Assembly (NCBI RefSeq): GCF_943734655.1
Contig: NC_071354.1
Location: forward strand, 74,281,338-74,345,337
DNA: 64,000 nucleotides
Source: Sabethes cyaneus
Lineage: Eukaryota > Arthropoda > Insecta > Diptera > Culicidae
Direction of reading: 5' to 3'
Within the stretch, counting starts at the first letter, position 1. Each line of letters opens with the position of its first letter. This document shows, one piece after another, positions 44,231-56,240 of the stretch. The notes beneath the pieces were generated by a model that did no database searches, had not been told where the DNA came from, and saw nothing but the letters and a program-made list of their open reading frames with translations. A program made the translations under genes and the position numbers.

Positions 44231-44597
44231 ACTGCAGTCCACGGCTTGTTCATTCACTTTGACTCAATGTTGATTCATTTGACAGTATCGTCTCAGTCGA
44301 GCAAAATTTGACAGAGTTATATATGGAACATTTGTAGAACCAGTTATTATCTACAATTTTGCTGAATAAAGTTTTACTGTATCTTTTGTATTTACGATGC
44401 TACAATGCCTTATGACGTACTAGCATTGTAGCATCGTAACTACAACAGATACAGCAAAACTTTATTCAGCAAAATTGAAGATGATAACTAGTTCTACAAA
44501 TGTTCCATATACAACTTTATCAAATTTTGCTCGGCTGAGACGGCACTGTCAAATGAATCAACATTGAGTCAAAGTGAACGAACAAACCATGGCAGTC
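44231..44597. repeat. long hairpin: about 175-bp arms, 14-base loop
   Basis: The arms 44231-44408 and 44423-44597 are reverse complements at close to 90%. Shared blocks include CACTTTGACTCAATGTTGAT, TTTGCTGAATAAAGTTTTAC (one change) and ACGATGCTACAATGC. The loop is about TTATGACGTACTA. A transcript would fold into a near-continuous duplex. It may be a foldback MITE, since palindromic MITEs of this size are known, but no clear target duplication is visible. Confidence 0.8.
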
Positions 44598-44602
44598 TAA
44601 TC

Positions 44603-45330
44603 AACGTTTACGTACCGTCAAACAATAAATCCATTGATATTTAAGACGAATGAAGGCGCTTATCCCTTTAATATTTAAAACTTTTAAAAATGACAGAACG
44701 GTTTGTTCTATGTTCTGCCAACCTTAAGGATTAACGATCAAACACCAATCTGTGTTTATTTCGCTGCGAAAATTAGCTCTTAACCTTGCCTAACCTAAAG
44801 GGGAGACTTCCCCACCTACTCTGTTGTCCTAGGCGATTTCTCCACGTGAGTATCGCTTCCCCCTATTCTGGCAATAGCTAGATTCCATACCGTGCTGAGT
44901 TCCTTTTCGTCTAGCTCGCTCGCAAATTCAATCTTGAATCACGGTGGGTTAAGGTTAGTGAACAAAAGTTGGTGAGATGAAGATGGAGAGCGACCTCGCT
45001 TTTTCTCCACTTAACTTGCACTCGCCCTGAAACGCCTGGCTTGCAAAGCGGAAACCCTTTAGTGCCTAATTGTAAGATTGTGCTGCTTTCTGTGAGCAAC
45101 GCGGAAATGTTCCTTATGTTTATTTCGTTCTCCGAACCGTACGCGGAAGAGGTGATTTAATTGCAATTTCTTTGCGCGCACCCTTGAAGAAACTGGACTA
45201 CTCATTCGAAAGGTGTTTTACATTTTATTTTATACTACCGTTGGCCAATTTCTGACCAATGTGGCTGCTTTACTTTGCCGTGAAGTGACCGAGATGTAGT
45301 CCTCGGATCCAACCCTAGTTCAAAGAATTG
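44603..45330. other. no recognised gene
   Basis: Unique-looking sequence with overlapping short frames (for example 44911-45099 minus). No domain or repeat recognised. Confidence 0.4.
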
Positions 45331-45334
45331 GAGC

Positions 45335-45840
45335 GAACATGTGACAGGGTCGTTTCATGAGTCCGTCGACAAGCCCAAGCGCACTTATGGAGAGTGCTAA
45401 AACCCCGAGCGCGACGTGAAAATCATCGTCGGAGATGCAAATGCGCAGATCGAAAAGGGGGAGTTCTTCCGTCATTGGAAGATATAGCCTCTATCAGTCG
45501 ACTTCTGGTCTGAGGCTCATAAACTTTGCCACTGCTAGAGAAATGGTCATCTGAAGCACTTACTTTCCACGTCTCTATATTTGAAAACACATTTGGAGGC
45601 GTTCAAATGATGACACCAGCTCCTAGACCAATCGTTTTTTCATCGAAGGTTGACACTTTTCGTATGTCATATATGATACCAACCGTCGACTCTGACCACT
45701 ACATTATCGTGTGAAAGAAAGCTCAAATTGAGTGGTCTTCTCAGCATCCAGCGGTTAACGACGGATGAGGTGGCAGAGAAATATGCCAGAAAGCTCAATC
45801 AACGAAGCCTGAACAGTAGGCTGAAATGGAGGAATATATA
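45335..45840 (+). pseudogene. RTE-like LINE endonuclease remnant
   Basis: The plus strand reads, with several frame changes, DVKIIVGDANAQIEKGEFF (the GDxN metal-binding block), GLRLINFATAREMVI, STYFPRL, KHIWRRSND, TVDSDHYIIV (the SDH catalytic block) and IQRLTTDEVAEKYARKLNQ. This is the endonuclease domain and linker of an RTE-type LINE, the kind often labelled craniofacial-development-protein-2-like in arthropod annotation. Stops and shifts make it inactive, and the RT domain does not follow. The R3 repeat copy 2 begins about 80 bases downstream. Confidence 0.75.
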
Positions 45841-45918
45841 AATGCGTTGTGGAGGAACTTCATCCTCCCCTTTCCCCTTCTACTCCTTCAGCTACTATAG
45901 ATAAGTTCCGAGAATACA

Positions 45919-46375
45919 AACAATGTTACGAATCGAGCGAGAACTCACACGTGAAAGAGTATGAAAAACATAGCATTCAACACTTACGCCGCACACGTAG
46001 GCGTAAAAGGAGCAACCGCCTGTGCTGTGTGCAGACATTCTGCTACCCATACACTCGCGCACGCACATCCCCACATCGTCTTCCTGCACAGCTTATTCCC
46101 GAGTCAAAAAACTCGTGTGGAATCAGCTGCCCCTGGGATACGAATTTTGCATTACTTTTTCTTCTTCATCATCTTCGCCATTGATTCTACTCACGGGCGG
46201 GAGTATGAGCTGTCGCGAGTATTCGGTATCAGCAGGTCAGGTTGCAACGACGAACGACGACTGTCTGTTAGCTAAACACACACCGGCTAAAATTCGTTGC
46301 GGAGTTTTAAAGGGATACTTATGCCGGTGTGTTCGGTAGAATGAGTACGCGTGTGTGAGAAAATTAGACCACACG
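45919..46375 (+). repeat. dispersed repeat R3, copy 2
   Basis: It has the same ordered blocks as 37631-38040 (CAATGTTACGAATCGAGCGA, GTGCAGACATTCTGC, TTTTGCATTACTTTTTCTTC, GCGTGTGTGAGAAAATTAGA). It is the longest of the three copies. Confidence 0.75.
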
Positions 46376-46775
46376 AGTGTGGGCTTTGCAACACTGAATA
46401 CAACTGGCAGACTCCCCATCGGTTTGTTGACTTTAAGGTTGCGTGCGATTCAGTCATATGAAAGAAGTTGTAGCGTGAAATGAGTTGGAGCATGGTTTCC
46501 GACTCAGCTGCTAGCTGATTCGTACGACACTGAATGGGTCTAAATCCTATGTCAGAACAGCAGATGAGAGCTCAGCCACTTTCGTGACGTTTGATTTGCC
46601 TGATGCAAATCGATACACTCTAATCTGCTATCCAACATTGCCTTGGAAGGTGCAATACGAAAAGCAAACGTGGTAAGGAATGAGATCGTCGTCACAAGAC
46701 ATCATATGTGTCGTGATTTTGCGAATAACGTTAATATTATCGGAATCGCCCGCAGGGCAGCGGAAGGGACCTTAA

Positions 46776-47442
46776 GGGGGGACCCTACTCTGGAAAGTCG
46801 GAAAAATTTAATTATATTTTTTTGCATTTTCGAGACACTTATACCTTCAGAAATGTCATTCCAAAAAGATATTTTGATATCTCATCTCATTGAAAACTTA
46901 TGTCAAATATTGTGGATTCACCTCAAGGTCCATTGCTGTACGAAACTTTGAACGCGTTTTCCCCGAAACCATGTTTATTTAGCTGGCGGTAAGTGTATCT
47001 CACCGATTTGGCTGACATTTTTTTTAGCATTTAGCAATTTTTTATGAGTTCTTAATTAGCGATTTTTGATAAAAAACACCTTTCTTTTGAAAAAATTGCC
47101 GCCATTTTGGTAATTTTTCGAATTTTCAAAAACCGCTGCGTAACAATGTAGGTATTGATCTAAGCTCTGAAGTTTCAAAATCTTTCTTGAAATCCGTTCT
47201 ACGATACTCCGTTGGTTCCCGGCACGTACCGCCAGCAAGGAACTATTTTCTAGAGTGCATTCACGTGCCCACCTGCCACCAGCATAATAATCACTATTCT
47301 GGTATCCAAAAAATATAAAATATATCTTTAAATATACCTTAACCAATAACCAAAATACCCCAACACCTAACTATAATTCTAGCATCTGAAAAAAATTTAC
47401 GGAAATCTATTATTTTTCGGTCTTCCAGAGTAGGGTCCGCCC
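46776..47442. mobile_element. piggyBac-type MITE, 667 bp, TTAA flanks
   Basis: The left end GGGGGGACCCTACTCTGGAA and the right end, reverse-complemented GGGCGGACCCTACTCTGGAA, are near-identical TIRs. They are flanked by TTAA on both sides (46772-46775, 47443-47446), the hallmark target of piggyBac transposons. The interior has no transposase frame. The superfamily call rests on TTAA and the G-run ends and is therefore probable, not certain. Confidence 0.7.
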
Positions 47443-47459
47443 TTAAGTGTTTTAAATTA

Positions 47460-48030
47460 GAAGAATAAGATAATCTCACATCTAAGTTATTTCGTCTTGA
47501 AACGGGACTCCCATTGGTACACCAGAGATGTTAACAAAAATAAAAAATCGTGTCCGAGAAAAAGATAAGACGTGTGTGATTGACCTATTGTAGACTCGTA
47601 TTTGTTTTGGTGCTTGGAGTACCTTCTCGTGAGCAAAAGTGCTTCCAGAAATTATGATTTTTTTTTCATAAAAACTAAATTTTGAATTACTGAATCAATT
47701 TTAATGACTTTAATAACAAAGGCAACATATTTCGATAGCCGTTTTAGAGAAAATATTAGTTTAAAGTTTTTTCACAGTGCGAAATTTCTTAAAATATTTG
47801 GCCTTAGTAACCAATAAGCATATCCAATGCAATTTAAATGCGAGCCAATAAACATTTAAGTAGCAATAAGCATGCCACTTAAAAACTATTTTGACAAAAT
47901 ATACGACAACTTTACTCTAGCCCTTTTATAGTGCTAACAATGATTATTTGCAGCTAGTCACCGACAAGAGGAATTCAAATAGAATTGTCGATGCCAATAT
48001 GTTTTTCGCAACAAATTTTTCTTACATAAC
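47460..48030. other. AT-rich, no recognised gene
   Basis: Nothing recognisable beyond general AT-richness. Confidence 0.45.
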
Positions 48031-48033
48031 ATA

Positions 48034-48282
48034 TGGTCGGTGTTAAGTCAGACCGAACCATGTGACAAAAGTCTGATTTCGAGAAAAACGCATTCAAAGT
48101 TGGCTGTTCTGTATGGTTTATACGTATCAATCGTTCGAAATCATCTCATAACGCTGGATGTTGCAAGATTTATGTTGACTGATTAGAGTAAAATTTAGTT
48201 TAGAAAATTATTGATCGTTTGCTATTATTAACTCATTTTTCGAAATTTTGCGACTTGGTCCGGTCTGATTTAACACCGACCA
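48034..48282. mobile_element. 249-bp TIR MITE, TA flanks
   Basis: TGGTCGGTGTTAAGTCAGAC at the left mirrors the right end, reverse-complemented TGGTCGGTGTTAAATCAGAC. The TIRs extend at least 30 bp and are bounded by TA (48032-48033, 48283-48284). Tc1/mariner-like by target site, without coding capacity. Confidence 0.7.
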
Positions 48283-48296
48283 TATCTAGGCTGGTA

Positions 48297-48412
48297 ATCT
48301 ATCCGGTTTTGTGACAATTCTGAGGTTCCCCAAGGCAGTATCTTGGAATCAGTATTACTTTCGTTGTATATCGATGATATCACACAGCTATCAGCTTCAT
48401 CAGCAGATTAAA
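48297..48412 (+). pseudogene. LINE reverse-transcriptase scrap
   Basis: SEVPQGSILESVLLSLYIDD followed by ITQLSA corresponds to GVPQGSILGPLLFLLYINDI of a non-LTR RT. It is cut off by the SINE fragment at 48420. Confidence 0.6.
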
Positions 48413-48419
48413 GAAAATT

Positions 48420-48515
48420 ATTAGTAGCAAGGACAATTACAGGGCTAATGCTACGGTCCTTCCTATTGATTCTTACAGCCTCTCTAAGTCGAGATAAAAT
48501 TTCGGCAATATGGAG
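48420..48515 (-). mobile_element. SINE fragment
   Basis: On the minus strand CTCGACTTAGAGAGGCTGTA, AGAATCAATAGG and CCCTGTAATTGTCCT match the body of the 36342 SINE. The tRNA-like head is missing or very diverged. Confidence 0.55.
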
Positions 48516-48519
48516 ACGC

Positions 48520-51500
48520 ATGGTGTACTTTTTTTTAACTGCAATGAAACGCATGTTTTTTTGGTTTCCCATTAGTACATTGCTAGGCTTGTGCTATTAG
48601 TCTTGTCTATTGACATTCTGCAATATTTTGCCTAAATCTAAATTGTTTTATAGCCTGTCATTGTGCCGGCACTCCAACCAAAATAAGATGTTTCGTTACA
48701 TGGGGATATCTTTTGCCTGACAATGTTTATTATTTAACAAATATTTTGTCAATTTTAAACAAATGTTAAATTGTTTCCTCGCTCATGTATCTTTTCGACC
48801 TGAAAAACGAAACCTGCTTCACAAGTCTCCCCACGCACTCCCTTACCTATCATTTATAACAGCTTTAAAGGTTGTTTCTAGATTTGGAGCGTCCCGTTTC
48901 TACCCGACCGACACCCAACCGATACATCGACGAAGACCGTCCGTCGGTGCAGCACCCACGAATTAAATGACACTAAATGGCGAGAAACCGTGGCAAATGA
49001 ACGGTGTTTGCGGTTCAGCCATAAGATTTCGACCCCGTTGCTGTGGAGGTAAAACGACCACCAAAGGGGAAGGCACGCAGCAACCAGGTTGAAACAGGTT
49101 TGTGCCCTTTGGAGTTCCCTCGTGCGCGCCCCCTCCGCCTGCCCTGTCGGTGCCCAGTCACCTTGCCTTGCCGCTCATCCATTGGGGTGTCGGTGGTTTG
49201 GTTGTGCAGTGTTTACCGCAGTTCTCGAAAGGAGTCTCCGTCAGCAAGTTTTTCTGGTTTTTTGTATTTTTTTTCTCTTCTACTGGCAACGGGTAAGAGT
49301 CCATGCAGCACACATGAATGCTGCTGAAGCTGGCAATAAGCAATTAGCCAGCTGTCATGAATTGTTGTGCACTAGCTTGCAGTGTCAATGGTGCGATGTA
49401 TGCAAAATTTGCTGCAATCGGATCCAAACTATGCGTGCAACCGTTCGGTGTTGGTGAAGTCGTTGACATTTTTCGGAGGCTTTTTTGACGGCTATAGCTG
49501 GTTTACGTAACTCGTTCATCCGGTAGAAGAAAAAAACGAAGTGCGATTATTTTTAATAATTATTCGGATTGAATGGAATTCAAACCGGTCGACCTTTGAA
49601 TTTGGGTTTGGCAATGATTTTGCTGCAATTTTGAGCTAAATTCACTCGGTTAAGAATTTTAAATTTAGCTATCACAAAACTAGACTCCTAAATTTCTAAA
49701 TCTCTGAAACTACCACTGGACTGAAGCATCCGGTTTCAATCGATTACTCGTACCGAACAGATTCTACGTCCAGTTTATTTTCTTTCTTCAAACATTTACC
49801 TTTTTTTCTCTTCTCCTGTTTTCATCCTCTTGCTTCTACCTGCAAAATTGTGTGGACCATTTCCGTCATTCAAAACCTGTGAGTTGGGTTTGCTTTGTTG
49901 TTTTGTTGCCATAGTCTGGAGTTTTCTCTTTATGCTTAAAATCCTGCTAATTTGTAAGAGTTTTTTTGGATACCTTCTAAGTAGAATAGCCTAACTTTCT
50001 ACTTTTTCGATTCGTTGTATTCGGAGTCTACAGATGCAGTTGTATTCTATTCCATTTAACTAAAAATAAAATGAAAATATGTGTGGTTTTCGGTTGTTTG
50101 AGTTTGATATTACATGACTTGTCGACAACACTTTAATGTTATTAGATAATCTAAAGCAATCATTAAGTTAAAGTAGTAAATTGAATAGTCAACTCTCATT
50201 AAAAACATCTTAAACTTTGGCACTGTATCCGACGTTTCCATGGTGAAAAGGCGAACAGTGAAGAATACTTTCTTGTCGCTTGTCCGCCACCACAAAAAAG
50301 TTCTTTAAATCATGTTTATGTACTGTTGTTCAGTATCAGTGGTGTTGAAAAAGGCAAATCTAACGCAACGTCAATTTAATTTTTTTTCAGTCAGAATCGC
50401 ATTTACGATTCTCAAACGTGTGATGATAGACGCAAATTGAAAGGAGAATAAAACCCCTAGAACGGAAATACCATGCTTTTCGCGCCACCACCTCGTCGTT
50501 GAGTGATTCATTTTGCTTGCTGACTGAGTAGTATTGTTGTTTACCGCTGAAATCTACACTTTTTTTTATCAATAGGTAGTAAGGCAGCTACAATGTCAGT
50601 TGCTTTCGATGGCTTCTTTCTTTCTTTCTGGGGGATAATTTAAAATGCGAAATATATACACTTGAAGTAATTAATAATCAGTACTTTAGCCTTCGACCGT
50701 AAAACATTGCATAACTAATGTCGCCTTTCTGTGCTGTTTTGTTTCTTTCCAGGTGAGTTATGGAAATTTCCACCACGGATCCTTCCGGGGGGTTTTCTCG
50801 ACGGCGGCTACTGGCTGCTTGCGTTGTCGTTGTCGTTGTCGTCGTCGTAACGGCTGACCGTGTTGTTGTAAGTAATCGTATTTCTATTTCTACACGCAGC
50901 AATTATCACGTGTAGGATTCGACGGTCGTTCTCCGGCACCACCGAGGAGCACAAACACTTATTCTTTCTGCTATTGCTACTGCCACTGACAGACGGGGAG
51001 AATAGGCACGCGCTAACCTTTCCACAGCGCTTGCTTGTTGACCTGACTGTGTTTTGTTTACAAAAATGACGCATTTCGTTCTACCACCGCGTGCCGTGCC
51101 GCTGTTTTGTGATTCGTTCGAAAAATCACGTTCCCCGTTCGGTTCGAGGTGTTGTTATTTTTGGCTCGGAAAAATTCACCTTTGGGGCTCGGCCTGCCGC
51201 GCGCTGCACTTACAGCTAGCTTTCCTATCAGTTCGATAGCGTTTGTTTGCTGCTTGGCAAAATCTTAACTGTGGCATAATAGGTATGAAAATCGCAGATA
51301 GCAAAACAGTGCTCAGGTTTTTTTTTTAAATAAATAAACGAAACCGTAATCATTTCCCAGCTGAGCACATTCTGACTGGTTGATCGATTGACTGGCGTTT
51401 AGAAAAGCGTTTTAAGATACGTAATGTTTTTGTTTCGGTATTTTTGGTTCGAGCCGCACGTTCCTTAACCAATACTAGGACCATGTAACGCAAACATTAA

Positions 51501-51785
51501 TTCGATCACCTTTTAATTGGGGAAAGATCTTTTGAAAAGGAATGAAATGGTAGATCAAGACTGTTCGAAACATTTCATCATAATAAGCACGCCTCAGATA
51601 TTGCCTATGAAAAAGACTACGTTTCATAATATATTTTTTTTGGGTAGTTCAGTAGATATCCTACTAGATAACCGTGAACAATGTTTTGCCCGCTAGCAGT
51701 CTCCCCAGAATAGCTTTTTCCAAAACATTCAATCTCTGCTAATTTGGGTGATTTCTAACCTAAACGAAGAAGTGCAAATTGATGG
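48520..51785. other. mostly unique sequence, no recognised gene
   Basis: GC-balanced islands at about 48,880-49,460 and 50,730-51,240 hold overlapping frames without ATG starts or domains. (GTC/GTT)n lies at 50822-50850 and a TTTC run at 50614-50628. A regulatory or untranslated-exon role is possible but not shown. Confidence 0.4.
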
Positions 51786-51788
51786 AGT

Positions 51789-51960
51789 GTCACGGATTTG
51801 AAAGCTGCGTTTGATCGAGTTGATCACGGTGTACTTCTTGTAAGGCTTAAAAAATTGAGTGTTTTCTCACCGTACCGTTTGTGGCTCGGTTCGTTATCTA
51901 ACTCACCGCAGAGTGAAATTCTTATCCGAGTAGTTCGACTCATTCTGCAACATATCTAGC
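51789..51960 (+). pseudogene. LINE reverse-transcriptase fragment (motif A)
   Basis: VTDLKAAFDRVDHGVLLVRL then KKLSVFSPYRLWLGSLSNSP is the palm motif A of a Jockey/CR1-type RT, with the catalytic Asp in TDLKAAFD, and it runs about 57 codons without a stop. The next motif (VPQG) is absent. R3 copy 3 begins about 80 bases downstream. Confidence 0.7.
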
Positions 51961-52037
51961 GTATGGCAGGGATGCAACTTTAGATCGTTGCTCTTTTCCT
52001 CTTCGTTGTAATCCAGACTTTTCGGTCCATAAACTCC

Positions 52038-52425
52038 AATGTTACAAATCGAACGAGTAAGCGATAGATAGCATTCAACGCTTACGCCACTCACGCAAGC
52101 GTAAAACAAATAGCCGCCGTTGCTGTGTGCAGACATTCTGCCACTTACACACTTACGAGCGCACACTCTCATATCGTCTGTCTGCATAGCCCACTCACAA
52201 GTCAAATAACTCGTGAGCAACCAGCTGCCCGTGAGGGCTAGTGGCGCACTGGGATACCGACTTTGCATTACTTTTACTTTTCTTCTTCATCTTTGCCTTT
52301 GATTCTACCCACGGGTGGCACGGGTCAAGGGCTAAATACACACTCGTAAAAACTCGTTACAGTACATGAATGCTTATGCCGGCATGTTCGTTATAACAAG
52401 CACGCGTGTGTGAGAAAATTATTGT
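52038..52425 (+). repeat. dispersed repeat R3, copy 3
   Basis: CAATGTTACAAATCGAACGA, GTGTGCAGACATTCTGC, GGGATACCGACTTTGCATTA and GCGTGTGTGAGAAAATTA match copies 1 and 2 in order. Confidence 0.75.
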
Positions 52426-52561
52426 TTTTAATAAATTACTGTTGTGGGCCTGAGAATATACCCTTGCTCAAACCCAAGACCACTCGCTCGTCAAAACAGA
52501 CTCAATACCCTTGCGGTTCGGGGCCCAATAGGCTAAGTGCTGTAGAAAAGTTTTAACTAAA

Positions 52562-52650
52562 TTAGGTGACAACCGTGTCACCTAGGTGACAAAGCGAGTC
52601 ACCTAAGTGACAATTGTCACTTCATTCGCGGTGACTCCAAATTAGTCACG
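52562..52650. repeat. cluster of GTGAC/GTCAC palindromes
   Basis: Eight GTGAC or GTCAC pentamers fall within about 85 bases. They include the perfect palindromes TGTCACCTAGGTGACA (52576-52591) and AAGTGACAATTGTCACTT (52605-52622). No element boundaries or coding sequence are visible. It may be a protein-binding cluster or the residue of a short tandem array. Confidence 0.6.
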
Positions 52651-52667
52651 TCAATTGCCTCGCAGAA

Positions 52668-52888
52668 TAAGGGTGAGCAAATAACTTTTCGTCGGAAAAC
52701 CCAATTTCGGAAGCAGTTTTTGGGCCCAAAAGCGAGATTCTATTTATAGAAACGTATTCACTGCATTCTGACCACAGCGAATATATTTTCATAAACAAAA
52801 CTTTTGTTTCAAACAAAAAAAAACTGCTTTTGAAATTGGGTTTTTCGACGAAAAGTTATTTGAATCGATGACGACTAATTTCACCTTA
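52668..52888. mobile_element. TIR MITE, most complete copy of its family
   Basis: CAAATAACTTTTCGTCG at 52678 is exactly mirrored by CGACGAAAAGTTATTTG ending at 52862, and complementarity continues inwards through CCCAATTTC...AGCAGTTTTT. An outer TAAGGTGA-type end is seen at both sides, the left with a short deletion. The family is shared with 24076-24300 and 28458-28600. Confidence 0.7.
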
Positions 52889-53199
52889 GAGAATATGAAA
52901 AGTAAGACAAACAAGACAAAAATGTTTAGCTGTTTTTCCATAGGGTAGAATAGTTTTTCCGATTTTCCGTTGGAATTCACCGTCACTGTGATTTTTTTTT
53001 GTGAAAAACATTTTCCATATTATTTTACAGGATTGTTGACAAAATATGCTTACATTTTCATAGAAAATGTTGTTTATAAGCACATACGCTATGCCCCTGA
53101 ACAAAATTTCTTGAGATTGTCTATTCGGGACTATTCGGTCCAAGTTTGATACAATAATTTTGTAAAATGCCCATTTGTAAAATCGTTAACTGATAATAA

Positions 53200-56100
53200 T
53201 TAATCATTTTTGAACCTAAAAGTAATTTTGCTAGTTTTAAACACGTTTTACTCTTACCCTAAGTAGCAATCCAATTTGCTAATTTTATTAATTTCTTAAA
53301 GCAGTTTTATCAGAGCACTGCAGAATCTAACAGGTTTTATAAGGGTTTTCCTCAAGTAAACTCTGTCTTATTTGCTTAAAAGCTTAAAAGAAATTCATTT
53401 TTAAAGAAAGATTGAATGATTGAAGAAGACTTGAAAAAACTTATAAAGCTGCATTAGCAAAAAAATAATTTGCAGGATATGAGTTAATTTTTTTTTATAA
53501 AATCAATTGTTGGTGGGCTCTACAACCTGAAAAACTCGAAAATGAGTGTACGAGTTTAGTTAACGCTTCTAGCACGAAACAGAAATGGAAATTCAAACTA
53601 CGGAATTTCCGAAAATCGGCCATAAAATTTTTCTTTCGTTTTTGTCTTTTTTCGTAGCTCTTTGGATGGAAAATAAGAACGTATATATTAAAAGCAAGAA
53701 TAGACTCTAAACTTTAAGTAAAAATGCCAAAACCCATATTTTTTGCCGATTTAAAAAAATCTTTTTTACCCCCCCTTCAGTGGCCCTACACCGGAAGGAC
53801 AAAAACTTTATAAAATATTTAATGGTCTTATTAATAAGTGTAATTTAGCTTATAAGATACTTGATTCCCGTCAAAAAACGAGTTTTATAGCTTCCTTTAA
53901 ACTTGAGTTTTATAACGTTCTCCTGCAAGATGGATTTATCTTTCAATGCAGCCATAAAATTCTACTTTACAACACTGTCATAAGACTGCACAACAGAACC
54001 AATCTAAGTTTCAACTCTCAGTTTTATTACATTCCTTTAGTGGTTTTTATGACCGATTTCATTAAACCGTCAATAAAACTATGCGCTCCACCAGAACCTC
54101 CTGATGACCGCTTTAAAACTTTATAACCTTTCTAAGAATCAGGTTATAAGCTTAAGTAGTCTAATAACACTACATAAAACAGTAATAAAACCGATTATAC
54201 TGTTTGCTGCTTAACAGCTTAATGAAGCTTTTCGCTGCAAAGCTATAAAGCATACAGCTTGCTCTGGAAAAAGCTAAATCAGTCCGCTAGCTTCGTTAGC
54301 TTGAAAATACATCCGTGAGCAGGAAAGGTAAAATTTTACTGTCAAATCATCCTAATCGATTTGGCTTATAGCGATCATAATAAAATATCCCATTGAATAA
54401 TTAATAAATTTTCAGCAGTCTCCGTTGGATTGCAGCATATGTGCATTACATTTTATCGTGCATATAGATATGATAAATGTATAAAGTCAACCCGCCTTCG
54501 AAATTTTGCAATTTTCGGAAATGGTAGTTTTAACAAAATAAATATATTCAGTTAGTCAATCTCAATTTCTGGTAAAATCATTTTAATTGCTTCCTATAAC
54601 AGGGAAACCGATTGATAATAACTTTCTTTCTGCAATACACTTTGCTCTGATAAATTTTTGTTTGCGAGCTGAATGACACTGTAGGAATAAGGCCTCGCAT
54701 AAAAAGATGATTTCGGTGTTGATCTCAAATATTCTTCATAAAAACAGTAATAAATCTGATTGATCAGGGTGTTACCGTTTTAATAGCTTCGTAAAACTAA
54801 CAGATTTATTGCGGTTTGACAAGCAACTGTAATAAGATTAATTTTGGTTGATGCCCCATATTGTTTTGCTACGCCACACACATGGTAAGTTTATAAGAGA
54901 CGTGGTGGAACTAACTAGTTTTATCACAGCGATATAAGCAACTACAATAAATTTGCTTTTTTAACAGTTTTATTATGGTTTTATAGCTAATTGTAAGTGT
55001 GTTTTGACTCGTATCCTCTTGGAATTGTCTACGTAATATCATAATAAAACCAGAGATTAAACCTTTTTAAAATTCAAGTAAACCCTAGTGGCTGTAGAAT
55101 TATTGTTTGGAATTATTTCTATAAAACCATTTGGCAGCGCCACACCTGTTATAAACAGGGAATCAAAAAACACGAACGCACAAGAGACAAAGATATTGTC
55201 CCTACCTCAAAATGTTGCGACAATGTATGATGAAAGTTTATCACTATTGCATGGAAGTTAGGACAATAACAAGATATCGTAGCTATATATCGTGGATACA
55301 GATGTTTCATGACGACCACGTTGTCGCCTGCGAAAAAGACACACAGCTGTAGGCAATACGTATTGTACGCAACAAAACCAATCCTAATCATGTCACACTC
55401 TGTCGGCAGCGAAAGTTTTTGGTAGTTGACCAAGGTAACTTTGTACGCCAGACTTTGGATCAAAGCAAGCTAGTCATTTTCTTAGGGTTTTTGCTGTTTG
55501 TCCGTTGTCCCTTTTGTTCAAGTTGCTGATAAAGTATTGTCTTTAACCGGCCGACTTGCGACAGACACATATTTTATTGTACCTATACCTGCATCACCAA
55601 CAACAAGCGCCTGTGATAGCGAGAGTGTATCAAAATATATTCTCACCGAAAGTTATCATTCTCACTGGTGTGAAGTTATTTGTCCTATTATTTGGTTATC
55701 GTGATACATTCTGGTTGCTACGTATGTTTGTTTTATAGGCAGAGAATAACTGGTTTATCGCTTTTTGTTTTTGTCAGTTATTTCTGCATATACAGTGATA
55801 TTTTGATTCTCTGGTTATAAGTGTTTCTTCGAGAATGCGTAGCAATGCAATGGCGTACCAACATAGAATTGATTTTATTGCGTTTGTTTGTCAAGCTATG
55901 GTCTAAAAATTTTGGGTGTAGGTTTTATTCTTTCGAATATTTTATTATGGTCGCAGTTACTCCGAACAGTCGCTATAAACCAACTTCCGAACAGCCGCTA
56001 TAAACCAACTTCCGAACAGCCTCTATAAACCAACTTTTAAAGAGACTATAAAAACCTTCTGAAGAGTTAGCCATTATACTGCCAAATGATTTTATAGCTG

Positions 56101-56240
56101 CCGTTAGAAGGTCTAAGCTTTATTAGCCGTTTTATAAAATTGATATTGTAAACCATTTGAGGAGTATAATAAAACTCGAATTGTTACTTGAGTTTATAAT
56201 GTTGGCCTCTCTAGTTTTATAACAACTTTATGTAGATTTT
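53200..56240. repeat. AT-rich region with recurrent GTTTTATAAC-type phrases
   Basis: Phrases such as AGTTTTATAAC, GGTTTTATAG and CTTATAAAACT recur dozens of times in both orientations across about 3 kb. A perfect-period 25-bp tandem (three units, TCCGAACAG(T/C)CGCTATAAAC) lies at 55961-56035. The region is probably a composite of one repeat family. No ends or genes could be delimited; the 55149-55463 minus frame has no recognisable domain. Confidence 0.5.

Noticed and set aside
49043..49457. Three overlapping plus-strand frames of 64-122 codons
   Set aside because: The first lacks an ATG, none has a domain, and the overlap in several frames suggests absence of stops by composition.
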